A DNA stretch of 64,000 bases from Gottschalkiaceae bacterium SANA. GTDB lineage: Bacteria; Bacillota; Clostridia; Tissierellales; GPF-1. A program made the translations under genes and the position numbers. The notes under the pieces were generated by a model. The model was not told the origin of the DNA, searched no databases, and was given only the letters and a program-made list of their open reading frames with translations. Below, piece after piece: positions 25,087-32,280 of this stretch (position 1 is the stretch's first letter; the number at the start of each line of letters is the position of its first letter). The stretch lies in assembly GCA_036323355.1 (NCBI GenBank), contig AP028876.1:682001-746000 (forward strand). The letters are read 5' to 3'.

Positions 25087-26021
25087 TGGAACAAAAGTAT
25101 ATTTCTCTTAGGGATTATGTTGGGAAAGCATTGAATGCTGCTAAGGTAGAGTTTCCAAATATTACAGTTATTGATAGTGATCTCGATACATCAACTCGTG
25201 CTCATGAGTTTGCTGTAGAACATCCTGAGTCATTTGTAGAGTTAGGGATTGCGGAAAGTAGTGCTGTGAGCCTTGCCATGGGTATGGCAGGTGAGGGAAT
25301 GATTCCGTTTTATGTTAATTTTGCAATTTTTGTGACTGGAACCTCGTGGACGCAATTGAGGCAAGCGTGTTATGAAAATGCAAATGTGAAGATACTAGGA
25401 ACGCATCCGGGAATGGATGATGGACCTGACGGCGCATCACATCATGCAAATGAAGATCTTGCTATTACGCGTGTTATACCAAATATGACGGTGCTAGTTC
25501 CTAGCAATGAAAAAGAAGTCATGCAAGCAGTGAAACTTGCTTGTGAGATTGATGGTCCTGTATATATTCGCGTAGCCCGAGATCTTGTTCCAGAAAGAGA
25601 GAGTAAGACGGTTTTCGTTTCAGGAGAAGCGGAAATAGTTGAATCTGATGGATATGATGTTGCACTAGTATATGAAGGAACGGCTGCGAAACAAGCACAT
25701 GAGGTCTTTGAGGAGTTATCAAATGCTGGGAAAAAAGTGACTCTCGTTAATATTCGTTCACTTAAGCCGATTGATAAGATTTTGATAAAAGAAATGGCAA
25801 AGAAAACGGAGCGATTTGCGACCATTGAAAACCATACTGTTATTGGTGGACTCGGAGGAGCAATTGCAGAGGAATTGAGTAGCTTTTCAAATTCGGTAAA
25901 ACTGATGCGATTTGGTGTGCAGGATGAATTTACAGAATCAGGAAAAACAGCAGACGTTAAGAAAAAATATGGCTTGGATTCAGATAAAATTGTAGTAAGT
26001 ATTTTGGACGAATTGCAGTAA
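25083..26021 (+). CDS. Transketolase, C-terminal subunit
   Basis: This 312-residue subunit holds the pyrimidine-binding and C-terminal domains of the split transketolase. Conserved segments are DSDLDTSTRAHEFAVEHPES, the catalytic glutamate region FVELGIAESSAVSLAMGMAGEG, and the TPP-pyrimidine site. The transketolase C-terminal domain follows, with VNIRSLKPIDKILIKEMAKKTER and TIENHTVIGGLGGAIAEEL. It acts with the product of the gene at 24271. It ends the PTS operon, apart from the 27-codon ORF and structured segment that follow. Confidence 0.93.
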   Translation: MMEQKYISLRDYVGKALNAAKVEFPNITVIDSDLDTSTRAHEFAVEHPESFVELGIAESSAVSLAMGMAGEGMIPFYVNFAIFVTGTSWTQLRQACYENANVKILGTHPGMDDGPDGASHHANEDLAITRVIPNMTVLVPSNEKEVMQAVKLACEIDGPVYIRVARDLVPERESKTVFVSGEAEIVESDGYDVALVYEGTAAKQAHEVFEELSNAGKKVTLVNIRSLKPIDKILIKEMAKKTERFATIENHTVIGGLGGAIAEELSSFSNSVKLMRFGVQDEFTESGKTADVKKKYGLDSDKIVVSILDELQ

Positions 26022-26038
26022 AAACTTAGGAGGAACAG

Positions 26039-26122
26039 ATGAAAAAGCTCAAAAAAACAAAGCTCGAAAACATTGATTGTCGAGCAATCCTACTCCCGCC
26101 AGAGAGCTGTTTTGAGCTTTGA
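26039..26122 (+). CDS. Possible 27-residue peptide with strong RBS, inside a structured RNA
   Basis: An AGGAGG at 26028-26033 with five-base spacing precedes ATG and an open frame for 27 residues beginning MKKLKKTKLENIDC and ending SCFEL. The ribosome-binding region is almost the same as that of the transketolase N-subunit gene. The same bases fold: AAAGCTCAAAA near the start pairs with TTTTGAGCTTT at the end, and GCTCGA/TCGAGC forms an inner stem. It could be a translated small protein, a truncated gene start, or a 3' regulatory RNA. I do not recognise the peptide. Confidence 0.4.
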   Translation: MKKLKKTKLENIDCRAILLPPESCFEL

Positions 26123-26158
26123 TGTACCGATTTTATCATATTTATCCTTGCAGGTAAA

Positions 26159-26200
26159 ATAATAAGGTGATTCTCATAACGAGGATTGCCTTATTTTTTT
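26159..26200. terminator. Bidirectional terminator between the PTS operon and the AraC-type gene
   Basis: AATAAGGTGATTCTC and GAGGATTGCCTTATT form a 15-pair stem (with wobbles) around ATAAC. A T-run follows on the plus strand and TTATTATTTT on the minus strand. Confidence 0.85.
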
Positions 26201-27432
26201 GCCCGAAAAACAGAAGGTGACATATTGGAGATGCGTTTAAAAACACGGGTGAAATAGTTTTGATGATTATAACCAACGGCAAAAGCGATTTCGCTAATGG
26301 TCATATTCGTGCTTTGAAGCAAGTCTTTGCTCTTTGCGATGCGGAGTTGATTGATGTAGGTGGAAAAAGGCACATCCATTTCCCGGTGGAAGAGTTTAGA
26401 AAGATGTCCTTCGCTTACATGAAGCTCCTTTGCAACGGAAGCAAGAGAGATTTCACTTGTAAAGTTGTTTTCGAGAATGGATAGCGCTTTTGAAATGAGT
26501 GGTGTATGTTGCCTAGAGGCATGAACAAATAACTCATCGATAAAGAAAGAGATGGTTTCAACTGCCCAGGCGTGAAGCTCATTTACGGTAAAGATGTTGC
26601 TTAAAGAAGAAATGAACTTGAAATTCAAATCAAAAACGGAATCCAGTTCAAGTCCTTTTTCTACCGCTGTTCGCGCAATGAGGGAATAGAATTCAAGCAC
26701 CCTTACTTTTACCAAATCGAGATTACCTGATTCGAGCAATAATAGTTCGTTGATCAGTTTTTCCATAGATTCTTTTGCATTTTCTTTGTCGCATTGCAAT
26801 ACGAACTCAAGCACATTGCTTTTATTGTCATTCGAAAATTGAATCGGTAAATTTGAAGACTTGTAATCGTAAAGGGTTTCGCCGATGCGTGCTTGGCTCT
26901 TTTTTTCTTCTCGCAGTTTCTTATAGATAATTTCTTGATCAAATAGGCGTGTAATGGTGATATAGGTTAGGGTTGCAAGGGCATGAATTTCATTTGATGT
27001 GAAGGAACGCATGCGCTGAATTTTTAATAAGGAATCGGCTAATTGATGGGAAGGTTCATGATGCAAGCGAATAAATTCTTCAAGGGTGTGTTGTTCCAAA
27101 GCTTTGATTTGAATGGGACCGATAAGGATGGTTCCAAAGTCATCGTGATCTTGAAGAAGGCTCATGGCGATATGAATAAATCCGGAGGGACAAGTAAAAA
27201 TATAAGCTTCTCCCATCTTTTTTGCTACCCGTTGAGCCGTTTGAAAGCATTGGCTGCAACTGCTTTCGGTGTTGTTATAAAGGGCTAGGGGTGTGCAAAG
27301 ATGTTGTTCTTGCAGAGAAAAGTGCGTGGTTAAATGATCGGAGGAGACAAAGCGGATTGGCAACTCTGTAGAGAGGCTCAAGGCGTCAATATGTTGTTGA
27401 ATCGATGGTAGTGGCAAATCTGTTTTCTTCAT
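26191..27432 (-). CDS. AraC-family regulator with PocR sensory domain
   Basis: The 413-residue regulator has an N-terminal PocR-type ligand-binding domain (about residues 10-180), with paired cysteines in SSCSQCFQTAQRVAKKMGEAYIFTCPSGFIHIAM, a helical linker, and a C-terminal AraC/XylS DNA-binding domain with two helix-turn-helices (about 310-410; SLASVAKELHVSEGHLSKLFHREM and TISEIAFAVGYNHQNYFTRVFKR). PocR domains are common in regulators of corrinoid-dependent and related anaerobic pathways. It is divergent from the UroD-thioredoxin gene and its operon, which are the likely targets. The ATG at 27432 is chosen; a TTG at 27444 is also in frame. Confidence 0.9.
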   Translation of the reverse strand: MKKTDLPLPSIQQHIDALSLSTELPIRFVSSDHLTTHFSLQEQHLCTPLALYNNTESSCSQCFQTAQRVAKKMGEAYIFTCPSGFIHIAMSLLQDHDDFGTILIGPIQIKALEQHTLEEFIRLHHEPSHQLADSLLKIQRMRSFTSNEIHALATLTYITITRLFDQEIIYKKLREEKKSQARIGETLYDYKSSNLPIQFSNDNKSNVLEFVLQCDKENAKESMEKLINELLLLESGNLDLVKVRVLEFYSLIARTAVEKGLELDSVFDLNFKFISSLSNIFTVNELHAWAVETISFFIDELFVHASRQHTPLISKALSILENNFTSEISLASVAKELHVSEGHLSKLFHREMDVPFSTYINQLRIAKSKDLLQSTNMTISEIAFAVGYNHQNYFTRVFKRISNMSPSVFRAKK

Positions 27433-27570
27433 AAGCACCTCCAAATAATGCTAAAGACGTTTTTGGTTTTCTATTATTTCTATATTTTCATCATTTTCAT
27501 TTTGGTTATCTCTGCTATTATGACATAAAAATGCTAAAACATAAAGCCTCAATGAAAGAAAAGTAATTAA

Positions 27571-27584
27571 TATGATCATATAAT
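27571..27584 (+). promoter_or_regulatory. Probable -10 box and overlapping palindrome of the methyltransferase operon
   Basis: TATAAT lies at 27579-27584 and a perfect ten-base palindrome TATGATCATA at 27571-27580 overlaps it. No good -35 box is seen, so an activator such as the divergent PocR-AraC protein may be needed. Confidence 0.45.
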
Positions 27585-27612
27585 AAAGATAGATAAAGTC
27601 GAGGAGGATATG

Positions 27613-28977
27613 ATGGGAAAAGATTTATTGTTACGTATACTGCGACATGAGGATGTAGAACGACCGGGCTGGGTTCCTTTTGCAGGGATTCATGCGGGTA
27701 AATTAAAGGGCTATACAGCAAAGGAAGTTTTGACAGATGAAAAGAAATTAGAAGAGGCTTTGCTTGAGGTACACCGGTTGTATCGACCAGATGGCATGCC
27801 AATTGTATTTGATTTGCAAGTGGAAGCAGAAATTATGGGATGTGATTTATTATGGGCAGAAGACAATCCACCTTCCATTGCATCTCATCCATTGAGTAAG
27901 GAAAAGAAGATTCCTTGCGCATGCAAAATGCCCCAAAAAGAGAGTGGAAGGATTCCTATGATTCTTCGCACCATGGAACGAATGAAAACGGCTGTAGGAG
28001 AAGACACTGCCCTTTATGGATTGATCTGCGGACCATTCACATTGGCGTCCCACCTTCGTGGCAGCCAGATTTTTATGGATATGATTTTAGATCCAAAGTA
28101 TGTGAAAGAGTTGGTTGAATATTGCGCGGAAGTTGCAATGAAGATGGCGGAGTATTATATTGAAGCGGGAATGGATGTTATAGCGGTTGTGGATCCGCTG
28201 GTCAGCCAGGTGTCACCGGCGCATTTTACTCAACATTTATCGGAGCCGTTTACAGCGGTATTTGATTATATTCGAGCAAAAGAAGCGTATTCAGCTTTCT
28301 TTGTTTGTGGAAACGCAACGAATCAATTGGATGTTATGTGTAAAACAAATCCAGATTCCATATCGATTGATGAAAATGTCGTGATTCAAGATGCAAAAAA
28401 AGTCATGGACGATTATAATATCACGACAGGCGGCAATATTCCTTTAACAACAACCATGCTATATGGTTCACAATTGGACAATATGAAATATGTCGTTGAT
28501 TTGATCGACTCTATGGATCAGAAAAATTTAATTGTCGCTCCAGGTTGTGACATGCCCTATGATGTGCCAATCGAAAATACCATTGCGGCTGCACAGGCAG
28601 CTCTGCAAACAGAAGAAGTACGTGAGATGGTGGCGGGATATCAAGCCATTGAAGAAGAACCAATTGAAATCGAATTGCCGGTCTATCAAGACCTTAAACA
28701 TGTTTTAATTGAAGTGTTTACGTTGGATTCGGCAACATGTGCAGCATGTACCTATATGATGAACTCGGCCATGCTTGCAAAACCGAAGTTTGGAGATGCA
28801 GTTGAAATTGTAGAGTACAAGTATACGAGACGAGAGGATATTGCAAGGACAAAGAAAATGGGTGTCACCAATTTGCCATCTATTTATATCAATGGAAAGT
28901 TGACATGGTCTTCGATTATTCCGAGTGAAAAAGAGTTGTTTGAAACTATTGAAGGGCTAATCAAAAGTTTGGCATAG
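27613..28977 (+). CDS. UroD-family (MtaA/CmuA-like) methyltransferase fused to a thioredoxin-like domain
   Basis: Residues 1-345 form a uroporphyrinogen-decarboxylase-type barrel of the branch that moves methyl groups to or from corrinoids. It includes MILDPKYVKELVEYC, VDPLVSQVSPAHF and GNATNQLDVM. The zinc site seems partial: C232 and C312 are present, but the His normally two residues before the first Cys is not. Residues 360-454 form a thioredoxin-like domain with C376-A-A-C379 and the cis-Pro segment NLPSIYING. The fused redox domain could keep a thiol or the corrinoid partner reduced. The gene starts an operon with CobW, a MetH-activation-like protein and RACE. The second ATG (27613) has better spacing to AGGAGG. 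Confidence 0.85.
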   Translation: MGKDLLLRILRHEDVERPGWVPFAGIHAGKLKGYTAKEVLTDEKKLEEALLEVHRLYRPDGMPIVFDLQVEAEIMGCDLLWAEDNPPSIASHPLSKEKKIPCACKMPQKESGRIPMILRTMERMKTAVGEDTALYGLICGPFTLASHLRGSQIFMDMILDPKYVKELVEYCAEVAMKMAEYYIEAGMDVIAVVDPLVSQVSPAHFTQHLSEPFTAVFDYIRAKEAYSAFFVCGNATNQLDVMCKTNPDSISIDENVVIQDAKKVMDDYNITTGGNIPLTTTMLYGSQLDNMKYVVDLIDSMDQKNLIVAPGCDMPYDVPIENTIAAAQAALQTEEVREMVAGYQAIEEEPIEIELPVYQDLKHVLIEVFTLDSATCAACTYMMNSAMLAKPKFGDAVEIVEYKYTRREDIARTKKMGVTNLPSIYINGKLTWSSIIPSEKELFETIEGLIKSLA

Positions 28978-28990
28978 TAGGAGAGAAGCC

Positions 28991-29902
28991 ATGAAGATCA
29001 TATTATTGACAGGGTTTTTAGGAGCGGGGAAAACCACGCTCCTTTCTCGCTTGTTAGCAAGTCGTTTGGAAGGCCGCGTTGGAGTGGTTGTGAATGAATT
29101 TGGCGATATTGGCATTGACGGGCGCTTGATACAGGATATGGGGTATCAATTATCGGAATTGAATTCAGGTTCGATTTTTTGTGCTTGTTTAAAATCGCAG
29201 TTTTATACGGCACTGGAGGCAATGGATGATCAGGGAGTGGAGTGGTTGTTTGTTGAAGCCTCTGGACTGGCCGATCCATCAAGCATGCAGGATGCGATTC
29301 AATATCTGAAGGGTAAGAAAGTCAATGCAATGTACCATGGAGCAATTTGTATGGTGGATGCAGTTTATTTTCTTGATCAGATGCAGATTCTACCCGTTCT
29401 TGAAAGGCAAATATACTATAGTGATCTTGTACTATTGAATAAGACTGATTTGCAGACCGAGAGAAAATTAGAATTAGTGGAAGCGGTCTTAAGTAAAATT
29501 CAACCCGACAATCAAATTTTACGGACTCAGTTTTGTGATGTTGATTTGTCACAGATGCTGGCGCTATTATCGCATCGCGGGCAAGAAAGCGTAGCTAATT
29601 TGAATACGTGGGAATCTCGCATGCAGACGGTTGTGATTCATGACAATGGGGAGCATTCAATTCATGCTTGGAAGCTGTTTATTGAATCGATTGCCAAAGA
29701 GACCTATCGTTTGAAGGGATTTATTCGAAGCTCGGAAGGTGTCTATTTGGTCAATGGAGTTGGTCAGACATTACGATGGGAGATTGCTCAGCATCATGAG
29801 GCTACGGAAATTGTTTTGTTCTCGGCGATCGGCATTCGTTTTGTAAGTCGTATCTTGGAAATGGCAGAGAAGCAAGGCTTGAATCTACGTATAGGGACAT
29901 AG
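28991..29902 (+). CDS. CobW/G3E-family GTPase
   Basis: This 303-residue P-loop GTPase belongs to the G3E family (COG0523), whose members load metals or act as chaperones for metal and corrinoid enzymes. The Walker A motif is GFLGAGKTT (residues 8-16). The switch and Walker B regions are VVNEFGDIGIDG and LFVEASGLADPS, and the guanine motif is NKTD near residue 155. The family metal motif C-x-C-C is here CACL (C64, C66), so one Cys is lost. A CobW C-terminal domain follows. It lies 13 bases behind the UroD-thioredoxin gene and likely helps mature or reactivate the corrinoid system of the operon. Confidence 0.9.
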   Translation: MKIILLTGFLGAGKTTLLSRLLASRLEGRVGVVVNEFGDIGIDGRLIQDMGYQLSELNSGSIFCACLKSQFYTALEAMDDQGVEWLFVEASGLADPSSMQDAIQYLKGKKVNAMYHGAICMVDAVYFLDQMQILPVLERQIYYSDLVLLNKTDLQTERKLELVEAVLSKIQPDNQILRTQFCDVDLSQMLALLSHRGQESVANLNTWESRMQTVVIHDNGEHSIHAWKLFIESIAKETYRLKGFIRSSEGVYLVNGVGQTLRWEIAQHHEATEIVLFSAIGIRFVSRILEMAEKQGLNLRIGT

Positions 29903-29921
29903 GGGGTGGAAGGATTTGTTA

Positions 29922-30545
29922 TTGCGTATCAATACGGAGATAAAACTGGACCAAAAGAAAATTTATCGGAGAATGAAGGTTTCGGAGGCCATGACCGACG
30001 TAATGGATCAATACTATCAAACCCTTCTTGTGGAGATTCAGGAAGCGGTTGAAGTGGAATCAGTTTGTTTAATTGAAGAAGATTCGTTGACTTTTGATAT
30101 TGTTGAATTGGATTCCTGTAAAAAAAAGGCTTACTGTTATGTGAATATCGGCAGCAAAGTCGTTGAGATTTTAAAAGGCTACTTTGCAGGCAAGCAATAT
30201 ATGCTGGGTTATTTGCTGAATGAAATGCTTGGAGAGACCATTATGCAAGTCGCAAGTCAGCTTCGCCTGGAAATGATGAAATCTTTGTCGGAGGGGGAAA
30301 ACTTAACGGTTCGGTATTCACCTGGAGAGAAGGGCTTCCCTTTAGAGAAACAAGAAATGATTTATGAAAAATTACAGGGTAAGACGAAACTATCGGGTGA
30401 GTTGAATGATTCTTATATGATTGTGCCGGATAAAGCAATGATGTTTGTATATGGCATTGGTCGTCATCTTCCTTATAATGAGGTGGACCACGAATGCACA
30501 CGTTGTACAGGAAATCGGCTTTGTCCCTATCGGACGGGATATTGA
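29922..30545 (+). CDS. MetH activation-domain-like protein
   Basis: The roughly 207-residue protein resembles the activation (SAM-binding) domain of cobalamin-dependent methionine synthase, found as a stand-alone protein in corrinoid methyltransferase operons. It has the segment VVEILKGYFAGKQYMLGYLLNEMLGETIMQVA, then RYSPGEKGFPLEKQEMIYEKL as in the R-x-S-P-G-Y/E region of MetH, and a C-terminal CTRCTGNRLCPYR cysteine cluster that may hold a metal. It probably takes part in reductive reactivation of the corrinoid. A TTG start at 29922 is preferred for its spacing from GGAAGGA; a TTG at 29916 is also in frame. The RACE gene follows by nine bases. Confidence 0.82.
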   Translation: MRINTEIKLDQKKIYRRMKVSEAMTDVMDQYYQTLLVEIQEAVEVESVCLIEEDSLTFDIVELDSCKKKAYCYVNIGSKVVEILKGYFAGKQYMLGYLLNEMLGETIMQVASQLRLEMMKSLSEGENLTVRYSPGEKGFPLEKQEMIYEKLQGKTKLSGELNDSYMIVPDKAMMFVYGIGRHLPYNEVDHECTRCTGNRLCPYRTGY

Positions 30546-30554
30546 GGAGAGGCA

Positions 30555-32078
30555 ATGGTTGAGATTATTCAAGGAAACGGAAAAAGAGAAATTTCTTGTG
30601 ACAAGAAGCAGAGCATTCTTGAATTTCTGCGAGAATCGGGCTACGAGGTATCGGCAGTTTGTTCGGGAAATCAGACCTGTGGGAAATGCAAGGTGCAAAT
30701 TCTAGAAGAGTGTCCAATAGCCAATGAACAGGAAGGCCGATTTTTTTCATCTGAGGAAATTGAGGCTGGACTTCGCTTGTCTTGCGCCCACCCAATTCGT
30801 TCTGGCATGAAGATTAGGCTAGCAGACAAGGTGACTTATCAAAGTCTATCCACCTTTGACCTTGCCGATTCCATTAAGATGAAGAGTGAAAAGGGTAAGG
30901 GCTATGGCGTGGCCATTGATTTGGGCACAACGACTGTTGTGATTGGGCTTGTATCGCGCGAGAAGAAGGCGATTGTTCAAGTGGCAAGTTTTTTAAACCC
31001 GCAAAGTAGTTATGGAGCAGATGTGATTTCACGAATTGAGGCATCTAAAAGAGATGGCGGTGAGGTCTTGCAGGCCTTAATTTTGGAGGAAATCAAAAAG
31101 AAAATTAAAGCCTTATGCGAGTTGGAAAAAATTGCTGGTTTAGACATCACAGATTTTGTGATTTCGGGGAATACAACCATGCTCTACTTGCTGCAAGGCT
31201 ATGATCCGCAAGAATTGGCTCTTGCTCCCTTTGTAGTAAGTCATTCGGAATATGTTGAATTTGAGGCAAAGATGTTCTTTGCGGAGAACTGGCCGGGAAC
31301 GGTTCATCTATTTCCATGTATTTCAGCTTATGTTGGTGGCGATATTGTCTCGGGTCTCTATGCATATGGAAAAGAGCTTGAAGAATGTCAGCCGGTTTGT
31401 CTGTTGGATCTTGGAACCAACGGGGAAATCCTACTGATGGATCAAAATAAAGTGGTCTGTGCAGCTACGGCAGCAGGTCCCGCTTTTGAGGGTGCTGGAA
31501 TACAGTCGGGAATTGGTGGAATTTCTGGAGCGATTGACAAGGTACAATTTGATGGTGATCGCATTGCATATTCAACAATCGATGAGGCGGATCCAATTGG
31601 GATTTGTGGGTCCGGGATTATCGATGTTGTTTCGGAAGGAATTCGGACCGGACGGATTGATAAAACTGGCAGAATGGCGAGTGGTGATTTGATTTTGTGC
31701 CAAGAAGGAAATCAAATTGTCTTCACGCAAAAAGACATTCGTGAGGTTCAGCTTGCAAAGGCGGCGATTGCAGCGGGAATCAAGGTCCTGGCATCACATA
31801 TGGAAATCTCGATCGGTCAGATTAAAAGTCTTCATCTTGCAGGGGGATTTGGTCAATATTTAAATCTACAGCATGCGGGGACGATCGGACTCATTCCTAA
31901 TGAGTTGGTAGGTCGTAGCAAAGCGATCGGGAATGCTTCCTTCGCAGGAGCCTATAAAGCACTTTTTGATTTGAATCTGAAAGAGAATCTAGAGGAAATA
32001 CAAAAAAAATGTGCCTATATCGAGTTATCAAGCGAAAAAACCTTCAACGGAATTTACATTCAAGAAATGGGATTTTAA
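30555..32078 (+). CDS. RACE: ferredoxin-ASKHA reductive activator of corrinoid enzymes
   Basis: The 507-residue protein begins with a 2Fe-2S ferredoxin domain (C36, C42, C45 and C77 in VCSGNQTCGKCKV and LSCAHP). From about residue 115 it has an ASKHA (DUF4445-type) ATPase domain, with AIDLGTTTVVIGLV, LDLGTNGEILL, GPAFEGAGIQSGIGG and LAGGFGQYLN. Proteins of this build use ATP to drive reduction of cob(II)alamin to cob(I)alamin in corrinoid proteins. In this window the natural partner is the corrinoid protein at 40692, about 9 kb downstream. It is the last gene of the first methyltransferase operon, followed by a strong terminator. Confidence 0.93.
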   Translation: MVEIIQGNGKREISCDKKQSILEFLRESGYEVSAVCSGNQTCGKCKVQILEECPIANEQEGRFFSSEEIEAGLRLSCAHPIRSGMKIRLADKVTYQSLSTFDLADSIKMKSEKGKGYGVAIDLGTTTVVIGLVSREKKAIVQVASFLNPQSSYGADVISRIEASKRDGGEVLQALILEEIKKKIKALCELEKIAGLDITDFVISGNTTMLYLLQGYDPQELALAPFVVSHSEYVEFEAKMFFAENWPGTVHLFPCISAYVGGDIVSGLYAYGKELEECQPVCLLDLGTNGEILLMDQNKVVCAATAAGPAFEGAGIQSGIGGISGAIDKVQFDGDRIAYSTIDEADPIGICGSGIIDVVSEGIRTGRIDKTGRMASGDLILCQEGNQIVFTQKDIREVQLAKAAIAAGIKVLASHMEISIGQIKSLHLAGGFGQYLNLQHAGTIGLIPNELVGRSKAIGNASFAGAYKALFDLNLKENLEEIQKKCAYIELSSEKTFNGIYIQEMGF

Positions 32079-32114
32079 AAAAGTGAATTAATAAAGTGAA
32101 GTTGATAGAAAATT

Positions 32115-32157
32115 GAAAAAAAGTGATGATATAATAAAATATATCGTCACTTTTTTT
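32115..32157 (+). terminator. Terminator after the RACE gene
   Basis: AAGTGATGATATA and TATATCGTCACTT form a 13-pair stem around ATAAAA, with A-runs before and T-runs after. Confidence 0.92.
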
Positions 32158-32240
32158 CATGTTTGAAATAAATGGGCGAATATAAATCGATAAAGTAGAA
32201 ATAAGCCCTGAATTACAGGGAAAAAGTCTAAATAATGTGA

Positions 32241-32257
32241 TTGGCATGAAAATTGCA
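32241..32257 (+). promoter_or_regulatory. Sigma-54 (-24/-12) promoter upstream of the LevR-type activator
   Basis: TTGGCATGAAAATTGCA has GG at -24 and GC at -12 with the required ten-base spacing and matches the sigma-54 consensus closely. The start codon is 24 bases downstream. The gene encodes a sigma-54 activator, so positive autoregulation together with the PTS genes is likely. Confidence 0.88.
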
Positions 32258-32280
32258 ATAATAAGGAGTGGGAGAAGAAG

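Noticed and set aside
27445-27612. Cobalamin riboswitch before the corrinoid operon
   Set aside because: The gap is only about 170 bases, and no B12-box-like sequence or terminator is seen.
29916-29921. TTG start at 29916 for the MetH-activation-like protein
   Set aside because: It nearly touches the ribosome-binding site; the TTG at 29922 has normal spacing.
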